A stretch of 26,642 nt of DNA from Roseimaritima sp. (GTDB lineage: Bacteria; Planctomycetota; Planctomycetia; Pirellulales; Pirellulaceae). The stretch covers positions 1 through 26,642 of the forward strand of contig SLFV01000173.1 in the NCBI GenBank assembly GCA_007124075.1, read 5' to 3'. Under the pieces are notes generated by a model. It was not told where the DNA came from. It made no database searches and saw only the letters and a program-made list of their open reading frames with translations. A program made the position numbers and the translations under genes. Positions 17,235 to 24,196 of the stretch are shown here, in pieces. Positions within the stretch are counted from its first letter, which is position 1; each line of letters opens with the position of its first letter.

Positions 17235-18184
17235 ACCCGCTAACGCATTTCCGTTCGGAGGTCATTACGGCAGCGCGACGTGTCCCCGAGTCGCACGCCC
17301 GCTGTTTTTGCTACCGCATTCGGTTTCGCCGCATCAAATCGGGTTTCACGTTGGTGGAATTACTGGTGGTGATTGCGATTATCGGCGTGTTGGTCGGTTT
17401 GTTGTTGCCTGCGGTGCAGGCTGCCCGCGAGGCTGCGCGGCGAATGTCGTGTCAGAACAACTTGGCACAATTGGGACTGGCCAGCCACAACTTTGAATTT
17501 TCGCATGAACATTTGGCAGCCGGGGTGATCAATCCTGATGGTCCGATCCGTAGCGAGCCGGTAGGCCAGCATGTTAGTTTCTTGGTGCAACTGTTGCGTT
17601 ACATCGAACAGCAAGGGATCGCAGACAACTTTGATGTGGACGCAGGGACGTACGCCGCGAAGAACGCGCCCGCCCGCCAGCAGATCATCGGAACGCTTAT
17701 CTGTCCATCGTACGGCCGCAGCACCAACGAGGACCAATCGGCGGGACTTTCCAATTATGCGGGCTGCCATCATCACGAAGAGGTACCAATTGATGCTGAC
17801 AACTCGGGCCTGCTGTTTTTAAACAGTCGAATCCGCTACGGCGAAATCTACGATGGGAGCAGCAACACGATTTTGATCGGCGAGATCTTGCCGTTTGTCA
17901 ACAGTTTGGGGTGGGCCTCGGGCACGCGAGCGACATTACGAAATACCGGGCATCGGATCAATGTCCACAATCCAAGATTGGGCGGCTACGGTCAGGCGGA
18001 ACTGGAACTGCCTCCCGGTGCCGACCAGTTATGGGTAGGCGGATTTGGCAGCAACCATCCCGGTGGCGCGCAATTCTGTTTCGCTGACGGTAGCGTCCGT
18101 TTTCTATCCGAGACGATAGACCCAGACCTCTACGCGAACTTGGCCAATCGAGCCGATGGCGCGATGATGGGGCGGGATTGGTGA
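17231..18184 (+). CDS. DUF1559 family prepilin-like protein
   Basis: This 317-residue protein has the planctomycete DUF1559 hallmark: an N-terminal prepilin signal KSGFTLVELLVVIAIIGVLV (37-56, cleavage after Gly38, E43 at +5). LLPAVQAAREAARRMSCQNN follows. Near the C-terminus is the motif NHPGGAQFCFADGSVRFLSE. Planctomycetes encode many of these, with unknown function, probably exported pilin-like surface or periplasmic proteins. Here it is translationally coupled (ATGA) to the GspK-like gene as the last gene of the operon. That suggests it is the main fibre subunit or client of this assembly system, analogous to GspG. The leader of about 38 residues is long for a prepilin. Confidence 0.92.
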   Translation: MNPLTHFRSEVITAARRVPESHARCFCYRIRFRRIKSGFTLVELLVVIAIIGVLVGLLLPAVQAAREAARRMSCQNNLAQLGLASHNFEFSHEHLAAGVINPDGPIRSEPVGQHVSFLVQLLRYIEQQGIADNFDVDAGTYAAKNAPARQQIIGTLICPSYGRSTNEDQSAGLSNYAGCHHHEEVPIDADNSGLLFLNSRIRYGEIYDGSSNTILIGEILPFVNSLGWASGTRATLRNTGHRINVHNPRLGGYGQAELELPPGADQLWVGGFGSNHPGGAQFCFADGSVRFLSETIDPDLYANLANRADGAMMGRDW

Positions 18185-19078
18185 GCGCTTTCCGCGTCAG
18201 CTAACTTTTCCCGGGCGGTGTGATACGACCATCAGGACTCATCGCGGGCAATCGAGACACCTCGCAGGCGTCGCTGAAGACATCTGGATTCATGTCACAA
18301 TTCAAAACCCTATTGATCGCTGTGCCGCCACTGCCTCCGTCGGGAGTACTTCGCAAAACGAGCTACGGATAGCGTTGGAAAGCCGGTGCAAAAGCGATGG
18401 CGAATCTTTAGGAGATTGCCGAAACCGCTTGTGCCTACCCAGGCCGCGAGCGGCGCCCAGCAGATCATCGCATGTTTGCATTTGCGCCGATGTCAAAAAC
18501 AGGCGAATTCTTACTTGTGGGGTAATGATTGCGGATGAATTCAGCTAAATGGTGCCATCCAGCTAAATGGTGCCTTTGATCTGGTACCGATCACGATCGA
18601 GGAAGCGGGGAAAGTGATACGGGAAACGCCACTGGCCCAGCTCAAGGAGAATCGCAAAGCGACGCGGCGTAATCCGACCGGTCGCCTCGTTCGTCGGGAT
18701 GGTTGGTTGTCTCCGTAGTCACTTGCCCGAGACATTTTGTCGACCGACCCTGAGATTCACCGAGAGGGCTATCGGGCCAGCGACTGGCGGCGAGTTGTAC
18801 CGTGAGCGGCAAAGCGATTTTGCCACGTGTGAATTCTGCTGCTTGATTGCAACGGTGGGAATAGCTGTCTACCGTTATATGCCGATCGAAGCCAAGCGAG
18901 CATTTCGGCGAAATATTCAGCGTTTTGCCAACGAATTCGCAGGCAAATCGATTCCGGCAAGCAACAGGCCACCTACGGAAAATGGCTGGCACTGTTTGTT
19001 GTTAATCAAGACACCCCGTTTTAGATCTGAGACAACACGTGATGTTTGGATTCCGATTCCGATCTCAGCAAAACAGGC
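18185..19078. other. non-coding or decayed region, no intact gene seen
   Basis: About 0.9 kb without any reading frame that looks like a real protein. Short frames exist on both strands but are broken and have unusual compositions. One plus-strand fragment around 18565-18718 reads like the end of a soluble protein (FDLVPITIEEAGKVI) but is too short to name. Together with the tandem repeat at 18542 and the ndvB-like remnant at 19079, this looks like an old decay zone. Confidence 0.5.
18542..18574. repeat. 18-bp tandem repeat, 1.8 copies
   Basis: CAGCTAAATGGTGCCATC (18542-18559) is followed directly by CAGCTAAATGGTGCC (18560-18574). No further copy was noticed. Repeated short units occur at the ends of some insertion sequences such as the IS21 family, but no transposase is present, so that origin is only a guess. 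Confidence 0.8.
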
Positions 19079-19341
19079 GACGGCCTGTTGCGTCAGAGGA
19101 CTTCGTTTCTCGATGCGTTCGATGGCGTACCGGTACTGGTCGCGTGTGCCGAAGTCCATCTTGCGTTAGATCCCCATCGGATCACCGAGCAGTACCCGTT
19201 TGTTATCCGTCACTCGCGCTAGTAGACGGTCCGAACCGAAATGGTGATCGATCTCGCGCAAGTCGGCGAGCGTTTCCGCGTGACGCTCCAATTGGTTCAC
19301 GCTGAACAACTCCGAACGCAACGGCCAATCGTCACCAAACT
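19079..19341 (-). pseudogene. remnant of a cyclic beta-1,2-glucan synthase (NdvB/ChvB-like) gene
   Basis: One minus-strand frame from 19341 reads EFGDDWPLRSELFSVNQLE, then RHAETLADL, then DRLLARVTDNKRVLLG. This resembles the extreme N-terminus of NdvB-type giant membrane glucan synthases. It continues in frame to DPMGI-stop-RKMDFGTRDQYRYAIER and IEKRSPLTQQAV, which resembles the DPAGIYxxMDFATRDRYRH segment that in intact proteins lies a few hundred residues further on. The TAA stop stands where a Tyr codon is expected. The gene is therefore internally deleted and stopped, and the remaining 2,000 or more residues are missing. Family resemblance is from memory of the motifs. Confidence 0.65.
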
Positions 19342-19558
19342 CTCAGAACAAACCGTCAACACCAATCCGGGACGTAAGACGTTCCCGTCCGTGGCGAATG
19401 GTCATGTTCAACAGCTTCAATCCCGTATTCTCCTTCTTCAGAAGGAATTATTCACCGAACACCGACCCTCCGCGCAGTGACTACTTCACAGCATGCACGC
19501 TCGAATCGAGACGGAGACATCGGCCTACATCACCGCAGGGACCTGCCCATCCCAGCCG
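19342..19558. other. intergenic, nothing recognised
   Basis: No gene or clear signal was seen. A TTCTCCTTCTTCAGAAGGA stretch near 19429-19447 is a near-palindrome (TCCTTC/GAAGGA) and could be a weak hairpin. Confidence 0.3.
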
Positions 19559-19711
19559 TCAAATCCTTCCCATCAGTAGCAGGATGATCAGAATCAGTAC
19601 GATCAAGCCCAAACCTCCGCTCGGTCCGTAGCCCCAGTTGCGGCTATAGTTCCAGCGGGGAATGGCTCCCAGTAACAGCAGTATCAGAATCACAAGCAGA
19701 ATCGCGGACAT
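19559..19711 (-). CDS. DUF3309 family small membrane protein
   Basis: This 50-residue protein reads MSAILLVILILLLLGAIPRW, then NYSRNWGYGPSGGLGLIVLI, then a hydrophobic tail ending LLMGRI. It matches the DUF3309 layout: two hydrophobic segments around a W-x-YS-x-x-WGY-x-PSGGLG core. The function is unknown; such proteins are often encoded near envelope-stress genes. A GGAG sits 9 bases ahead of the ATG. It is the last gene of the minus-strand island, with a perfect palindrome between it and the previous gene. Confidence 0.88.
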   Translation of the reverse strand: MSAILLVILILLLLGAIPRWNYSRNWGYGPSGGLGLIVLILIILLLMGRI

Positions 19712-19759
19712 CGTTCGTTTCTCCAGTTTGGTTTGTGCTTAGTAACAAGTAAATGCACG

Positions 19760-19772
19760 GGGTGAGTCACCC
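19760..19772. repeat. perfect 13-bp palindrome GGGTGAGTCACCC
   Basis: Two 6-bp arms around one central base, 13 bp downstream of the stop at 19785 and about 50 bp ahead of the DUF3309 start. It could be an operator half-site pair or a tiny hairpin; no T run follows. Confidence 0.5.
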
Positions 19773-19784
19773 TCGCATCGACTA

Positions 19785-20054
19785 TTAGTCGTTCCGTTTC
19801 ACGTCATCATCGAAGAGACCGGATGGCGTTTGTTCAGCTTCGGTGCCGGTTAGATCGCGGGCTTTCGCCTCCACTGTCTTGGCATCCTCTTTCACCTTGT
19901 CCGGGTCCACCGTCAGTTGAATCTCAACCTTGTTGCTTTCATCGCCTCCCTTATTACCGGACAGGATGAACCAGCCTTGATAAAAGCCGATCCCAACGAC
20001 CAACAGCACCAGCACAACCAACACGTTAAATAGCGTCATCCGTCTCATGTTCAT
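19785..20054 (-). CDS. small single-pass membrane protein of unknown function
   Basis: This 89-residue protein has a basic N-terminus (MNMRRM), one transmembrane helix at about 7-29 (LFNVLVVLVLLVVGIGFYQG), and a charged extracytoplasmic tail containing VEIQLTVDPDKVKEDAKTVE and a Glu/Asp-rich end. I do not recognise a named family, though similar small proteins are common in planctomycete stress clusters (impression). The start at 20054 is chosen for the AAAGGG-type ribosome site a few bases upstream. An upstream in-frame ATG at 20096 would add 14 residues and places that site inside the gene. Confidence 0.72.
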   Translation of the reverse strand: MNMRRMTLFNVLVVLVLLVVGIGFYQGWFILSGNKGGDESNKVEIQLTVDPDKVKEDAKTVEAKARDLTGTEAEQTPSGLFDDDVKRND

Positions 20055-20249
20055 TTCCCTTTCGGAGGTATGGTTTTCAAAAAATGCGAGGCTCACTCAC
20101 GTAGATCGTCACTCCCGTGCTGAGGGGCACAGAAACGACCTATCGACTAACCAGCAGGCCTTGCCGTCTCCAGTTTCCACGGACACGGTTCAACTGGGCA
20201 TACTCACCGACCCAGTCGCACCAAATTGAGCGCTGACGATGTGAGGATG

Positions 20250-20630
20250 TCACCATCTCCATCCGTACCCGTAAGGGCCATAATGCCGCGGCGCGTTGCC
20301 GAAGTGTGTTGGGCCGAACGTCGGGATTTGAGGCGGCAAGCCGCCGCCGTAGTAGACGCCGTACCTGGGCACAGCCGTTGGCGGGGAGGCGTACATACCG
20401 GGCAATCCGTATCCGTACGTCGTCAGGCTGCGCCCGTAAACTTGTCCTCCGTAGAATCCCGTGCCGTACCCGGTGTGGAATCCCGCACCATAGGGGTTGT
20501 AGTAACCGTGGGAGATGGTGTTTCGCTGCAGGAAAACCTGTGCCGCGGCTTGATTGGAGCTCAGCAGCACCAGACAGAGTGTCGCGGCGGTCAGGCCTGC
20601 AAGCATGTTGACGCGGAATTTGAATGTCAT
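20250..20630 (-). CDS. secreted Gly/Tyr-rich protein
   Basis: This 126-residue protein has a clear signal peptide (hydrophobic LAGLTAATLCLVLLSSNQAAA, residues 10-30, likely cut before Q31). The mature part is very rich in Gly, Tyr and Pro (GYYNPYGAGFHTGYGTGFYG and further GYG/PYG units). It lacks a recognisable enzymatic domain. Composition suggests an extracellular or envelope structural protein of low complexity. An AAAGGA ribosome site lies 8 bases before the ATG. A longer in-frame start at 20720 is possible but lacks a signal peptide. Confidence 0.75.
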   Translation of the reverse strand: MTFKFRVNMLAGLTAATLCLVLLSSNQAAAQVFLQRNTISHGYYNPYGAGFHTGYGTGFYGGQVYGRSLTTYGYGLPGMYASPPTAVPRYGVYYGGGLPPQIPTFGPTHFGNAPRHYGPYGYGWRW

Positions 20631-20741
20631 GATATGTCCTTTCTGGACAGGTCGTGGTTGGAAGTAAAACGGAACCCGCCGTTGCCGGCGGCAATGCTTT
20701 CTGGGCACCGCTGCCGGCAACAGATCGGGGTCTTACGGTCG

Positions 20742-21456
20742 CTATCGGCTTTGGGCAGGCGCTGGCCGCTTGGCCGTAGCGGCATGCTCGGCCGGGGCGG
20801 TTTTCCGGATCTCGCGCAGTTGCAGAAGCTGGTCCTCGGTCAGGACATGCTCGATTTCCACAAGCTTGTCGGCTTCCAGCGACACCAACTGGATGTGCAA
20901 CCCTTGGATGTCGCGGTTCAGCGAACGGAGGTGGCTAAGGTAGGTCTCCTGCAGCTTGTCTGCGGCAAGTTCCTGCTGCGGCGTCAACGAGACACCGACA
21001 ATCGCCATCCCCTGCTCAACAGCGCTGGCGGCTTCGGATTCCGCCCGATCTTGATCGACGGGGGTGCCTTCGACCGCTTTCTGGTGCCTGGCTGATTTCC
21101 GCCGCTGCTCGCGAACCTGCCCGCGCTGCGCTTCCGTCAAGTTGTCCTCGATGGCTGAGAGCAGCAACACCTCGGTGCGGATCGAGTCCATGTAGAGCTT
21201 ACCGAACTGCTGCCACGACGACGCGATCTCAGCATCGTATTGGCGAACAATCCCCTTGACCTGTATCCTGCTGCTGGGGCGTCAGCGCCAGCCGTTCCAT
21301 ACAGCTGGGAATCGCTACGTCCTTGGCTTCAGCTCTAGGCCGGGCACCTGCCTTGGGGTCTGCGGACTGCTGCTGAGCCAGCAGAGGGCCGCACGTCAGG
21401 AGCAATCCCAACGCCATCGGACACACCGAGTACTTACGGAAATTCAGAATCTTCAT
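20742..21456 (-). pseudogene. Spy/CpxP-like LTxxQ protein gene with a frameshift
   Basis: The first part, from an ATG at 21456 with GGAG upstream, encodes a signal peptide (MKILNFRKYSVCPMALGLLL...) and ends in the first LTPQQQ motif. The frame then runs into a stop. The second part (open to about 21260, with an internal ATG at 21191) reads VKGIVRQYDAEIASSWQQFG and has LTEAQRGQ, LTPQQEL and LTEDQLL, three more LTxxQ motifs of the Spy/CpxP family of periplasmic stress chaperones. Removing one base near 21265-21280 joins both parts in register. That gives a protein of about 237 residues. It may be a true pseudogene, a sequencing error, or less likely a programmed shift. Confidence 0.75.
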
Positions 21457-21493
21457 TGTTACCATCTCCATCGAAAGGTTTTTGAGAAACGCT

Positions 21494-21580
21494 CACGGAA
21501 GCAACATGCCTCCGTGCCCCACCGGTCTTCTCCAAGACTGGTCGGGCGGGAACTAGATTTCAGCCCCCGCCCGATCAGTC
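21494..21580 (-). promoter_or_regulatory. cluster of hairpins in the leader of the Spy-like gene
   Basis: Hairpin B pairs 21536-21549 with 21567-21580 (GACTGGTCGGGCGG against CCGCCCGATCAGTC, one wobble). Hairpin A pairs CCGGTCTT (21522-21529) with AAGACTGG (21534-21541). A and B share bases 21536-21541, so they exclude each other. A third hairpin pairs 21494-21499 with 21511-21516. They lie between the stop at 21599 and the start at 21456. No T tract follows, so this may be a terminator without U run or a switch-like leader. Confidence 0.45.
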
Positions 21581-21598
21581 AAGAATGGACCGTCAACA

Positions 21599-21919
21599 TC
21601 ATTTGCCGCACTGTGTGAACTCAGACTGCTTGTCGAGAGCTTCAACCCAGGTCACATGCTTCCAGTTGTCCTGTTCCGCAGTGACACGGATATTGCTGCC
21701 GGCCTTCAAGTCCTCCAGCTCGCAGCTCGCGCCGTCACATGTGAGCCGGGCATCTTTTGCCAACGAATGCGAGGATTTCATTCCTTTGCGGTTGAGCATC
21801 ACCAGCTTCCGGCTGCTGATGCTGACCAGCCGACCCTCGAACGGCCGTACGGCCTGCTGCTCCCGGCGATCTGCAGTTCTTTGTGAATCCGCGTTCCGGT
21901 TCCAACTGAAAAACGACAT
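21599..21919 (-). CDS. small protein with a beta-rich TCDG/LEDLKAG domain, function unknown
   Basis: This 106-residue protein has a polar N-terminus (MSFFSWNRNADSQRTADRRE) and no signal peptide. A single domain follows: FEGRLVSISSRKLVMLNRKG, then HSLAKDARLTCDGASCELED, then LKAGSNIRVTAEQDN. The repeated strand pattern with 'LAKDARLTCDG' and 'LEDLKAGxxIRVT' occurs in small planctomycete proteins whose role is not established. It contains three Cys. The start at 21919 is supported by a strong AAGGAG 7 bases upstream; the earlier ATG at 21970 has none. Confidence 0.75.
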   Translation of the reverse strand: MSFFSWNRNADSQRTADRREQQAVRPFEGRLVSISSRKLVMLNRKGMKSSHSLAKDARLTCDGASCELEDLKAGSNIRVTAEQDNWKHVTWVEALDKQSEFTQCGK

Positions 21920-22030
21920 TCCATACTCCTTCGTAAAAGCAATGCCTGGACCAAGTTGAGGATGCAACACACACCCACGTTCCTCTCGCTTGCTCGGGCG
22001 TGAGGTCTCACTCGTATATGCTGACGTGCT

Positions 22031-22069
22031 GCCGAACCGTGTCTACAATTCGGCGTTGAGCCGTTCGGC
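22031..22069. repeat. inverted repeat GCCGAAC...GTTCGGC
   Basis: 7-bp perfect arms (22031-22037 and 22063-22069) around 25 bases, just downstream of the GlsB-like gene stop. It may act as a hairpin that ends or stabilises the upstream transcript. Confidence 0.4.
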
Positions 22070-22103
22070 ACGCCGCGAAAACTCCTGGCGCACTATCGCG
22101 CTG

Positions 22104-22391
22104 TCAATTCCACCATCTTCTGGGGTAGGCGTAGGGATAAGCCCACAACAGTAGCATCGCGCCCAGGATTGCGACGATCCAGCCATACCAATTTTGGCTA
22201 GCCAGTGAAAACGGCTCGACCGACGGCCCCATAACAACGGAGTACAGGAAGCCGCCAACCAAAGCACCGGTGATCCCCAGCACCACCGTCATCGGCAGGC
22301 TCATGCTCTGCCGCCCCGGAACAAGGAACCGCGCGCACAGTCCCACGATCAACCCGCACACGATCCACAACACAACACTGCCTATACTCAT
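22104..22391 (-). CDS. GlsB/YeaQ/YmgE family stress-response membrane protein
   Basis: This 95-residue protein has three hydrophobic helices (about 5-22, 33-55 and 68-86). The family pattern reads VCGLIVGLCARFLVPGRQSM then TVVLGITGALVGGFL. These small inner membrane proteins ('transglycosylase-associated') are general-stress-induced in enterobacteria; their biochemical role is unclear. The C-terminus has an extra aromatic tail (YPYAYPRRWWN). An AAGGAG lies 8 bases ahead of the ATG, and the gene follows the lipoprotein gene by 36 bp, so they probably form one transcript. Confidence 0.9.
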   Translation of the reverse strand: MSIGSVVLWIVCGLIVGLCARFLVPGRQSMSLPMTVVLGITGALVGGFLYSVVMGPSVEPFSLASQNWYGWIVAILGAMLLLWAYPYAYPRRWWN

Positions 22392-22427
22392 GGTATTTCT
22401 CCTTGACGTCGGGAACCTCTCATCCAG

Positions 22428-22907
22428 TTACTTTTGCAAAACGTTGAGCTTGATCTCTTTCGAGAAATCAGCGCTGCTGCTCGCGGTGTGACCGATCACC
22501 ATGGCCGTAAAGTTACCCAGGGCCGCGTCGGCGGTAGCCTTGAGCGTCAAATCGACACCCGTTTTACCTTGCGAGATGTTGGATTCTTTCGTCTCCAAGC
22601 TGACGCCCTTAGGTAGCCCGGATAGCTCGATCTTCACTTGTTCGCCGAAGTTCTCTCCGCGGTTGATCCCAATCCGCACTGAAACTTCCTCTCCCTGGGT
22701 CAGGGCAATCGACTCGAACGGGACGCTTAAGCTGAACGTTTGATCCGACTCACCAGCTACCGGTTTTTTCACTACTGTCGGTCCCGCTTCGGTCGACTTC
22801 CCGGTCGAGACCGGTCGCGCTGTATCCGTTTCATCTCGTGTGGTATCGCTGCAACCGGTTGTGGAAAACAGCGTCAGCACACACAAACTTATCAATGACT
22901 TTCTCAT
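22428..22907 (-). CDS. lipoprotein with an Ig-like beta domain
   Basis: This 159-residue protein has a lipoprotein signal ending STTGC (Cys19), so it is membrane-anchored. A Thr/Asp-rich linker leads to a domain from about residue 55 with strands FSLSVPFESIALTQGEEVSV, IELSGLPKGVSLE and DLTLKATADAALGNFTAMVI. This resembles the Ig-like/'NEW'-type bacterial domains in which LPxGV and a final GNF/T-x-V strand recur. No catalytic residues are evident. It is likely an envelope structural or binding protein. GGAGAG precedes the ATG. Downstream GlsB-like gene follows at 36 bp. Confidence 0.8.
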   Translation of the reverse strand: MRKSLISLCVLTLFSTTGCSDTTRDETDTARPVSTGKSTEAGPTVVKKPVAGESDQTFSLSVPFESIALTQGEEVSVRIGINRGENFGEQVKIELSGLPKGVSLETKESNISQGKTGVDLTLKATADAALGNFTAMVIGHTASSSADFSKEIKLNVLQK

Positions 22908-23056
22908 CGGAACTCTCCAAACTCTTGTAAGTGCAGAGCAGTTCTCTCTCGCGACAGACGAGTTCGACGCAGCTCTGCGATATTAAACAAACAAACTTCA
23001 ATCCGTAGTTCGGACGACTCCAGACAACTGCATCCGACTACTTGATCAGGGATTCG

Positions 23057-23230
23057 CTAGATGCCGCCGCGACTCAAACCTCCTCCGAAAAGGAATCCGA
23101 GCACGGCGAGTATCAGGAACACGACGAACAGAATTTTGGCCACACCCACGAAGGAGCCGGCGACACCTCCAAATCCCAGAACAGCGGCGATCAACGCGAT
23201 CACTAAACACGCAATAGCTAATTGCAACAT
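23057..23230 (-). CDS. DUF1328 (YtjA-like) small membrane protein
   Basis: This 57-residue protein reads [40 protein letters not shown] and [17 protein letters not shown]. The two-helix arrangement with LGFGGVAG followed by [19 protein letters not shown] is diagnostic of DUF1328. The function is unknown; it is often found near other stress-related small membrane proteins. GGAG lies 9 bases ahead of the ATG. A palindrome sits in the 103-bp gap upstream. Confidence 0.92.
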   Translation of the reverse strand: MLQLAIACLVIALIAAVLGFGGVAGSFVGVAKILFVVFLILAVLGFLFGGGLSRGGI

Positions 23231-23266
23231 GAAACGTTCTCCTATTCAGCAAAGGTTGGTTACCCA

Positions 23267-23283
23267 AATGGCGACGTGCCATT
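23267..23283. repeat. inverted repeat AATGGC-GACGT-GCCATT
   Basis: 6-bp perfect arms with a 5-bp centre, 37 bp upstream of the DUF1328 start and 50 bp after the DUF502 stop. Position would suit an operator or a short hairpin in the DUF1328 leader. Confidence 0.5.
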
Positions 23284-23333
23284 CGCGGTTTATCAATTTC
23301 AACATGTGATACTTCTCGCAGATAACGCGATCT

Positions 23334-24128
23334 CTAGGTTGTTTTCTCTGATGGCTTCAATTCGCGCCCGTCCTTGTAGGCCGACGGCTCGGCAGCGACC
23401 GCGGCGTGTATCAAGTCAATTTCCGGCGAGGGCGCAGAGTGGTAATTCGAGGACTTGCGGGAAACGACGTATTCGTGGGGTATAACCGTCGAGGACATCA
23501 CACCGATGGACAGATAAATCTTCATGAGCCCGTCCATCGACATATTCACCCGGTGTACCGAGTCGACCGCTGCGAAAACGATGCAGCCCGACATTGGCAG
23601 CGGCGAAGTCGGTACATAAACAATCTGGCACGCCTGCCCGTTGAACTGGTAGAGTTCGTCGGACACGCGTAGGCCGAGAAAGCCGGCCCCCTTATCGCCT
23701 CCAAATGCACAGTAAACGACGTTCATACCTTGCAGCTTTTCCGTAGGATTTCGTTGCAACATTTCGACCACCTGGGCCACGGGCCGATACAGGATGTTGA
23801 CCAGCGGAATCCGCTCCATCACGGAATGGATGCTCATTTCAACTCTTCGCTTCCCCACCGATTTGAGCACCACGCCCAGCAGCCAGACCCCAAGCAGAAC
23901 TCCGACCCAGCCCAAGACGGACGCGATCATCGGATCGGTAACGAAGTGGAGCCCGACCTCGGACAAAGTTTGGCCCACAAAACTGTCCCCGCCGAGCCAC
24001 GCGGCTAGCGTGCCCCCTCCCCAAGCCATGATGCTGACAGAGATCACAATCGGCAGCAGAACAAATAGCCCGGCGAGGAAAGTCGAGAGAATCCCCGTTT
24101 TCCAAATCCATCCCAAGACGCGTTTCAT
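23334..24128 (-). CDS. DUF502 family membrane protein
   Basis: This 264-residue protein has TM1 at about 10-34 (ILSTFLAGLFVLLPIVISVS) and TM2 at about 67-88 (ASVLGWVGVLLGVWLLGVVL). Conserved DUF502 blocks are VMERIPLVNILYRPVAQVVE, then CAFGGDKGAGFLGLRV, then IVYVPTSPLPMSGCIVFA. The function is unknown, but family members in plants and bacteria are membrane proteins with a cytoplasmic C-terminal part. The ATG at 24128 has GGAAGA 5 bases upstream and follows the SPFH gene by 68 bp. A TTG at 24200 overlapping the SPFH stop would give 24 extra residues and is less likely. Confidence 0.9.
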   Translation of the reverse strand: MKRVLGWIWKTGILSTFLAGLFVLLPIVISVSIMAWGGGTLAAWLGGDSFVGQTLSEVGLHFVTDPMIASVLGWVGVLLGVWLLGVVLKSVGKRRVEMSIHSVMERIPLVNILYRPVAQVVEMLQRNPTEKLQGMNVVYCAFGGDKGAGFLGLRVSDELYQFNGQACQIVYVPTSPLPMSGCIVFAAVDSVHRVNMSMDGLMKIYLSIGVMSSTVIPHEYVVSRKSSNYHSAPSPEIDLIHAAVAAEPSAYKDGRELKPSEKTT

Positions 24129-24196
24129 CGGTATCTTCCCGTGGGGGAGCGTTTCATCATCGATATTCGTGTTCTTACCACTTGCCAAAACCCTCC

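Noticed and set aside
18699..19169. 156-codon plus-strand frame as a real gene in the decay zone
   Set aside because: Overlaps the NdvB-like remnant antisense and has no ribosome site or family resemblance.
20226..21095. 289-codon plus-strand frame opposite the Gly/Tyr-rich and Spy-like genes
   Set aside because: It spans two unrelated minus-strand genes and has no start context or recognisable motif; the minus strand has signal peptides and LTxxQ motifs.
21241..21290. Programmed frameshift in the Spy-like gene
   Set aside because: No slippery heptamer with a following stem is evident; a plain indel or sequencing error explains it more simply.
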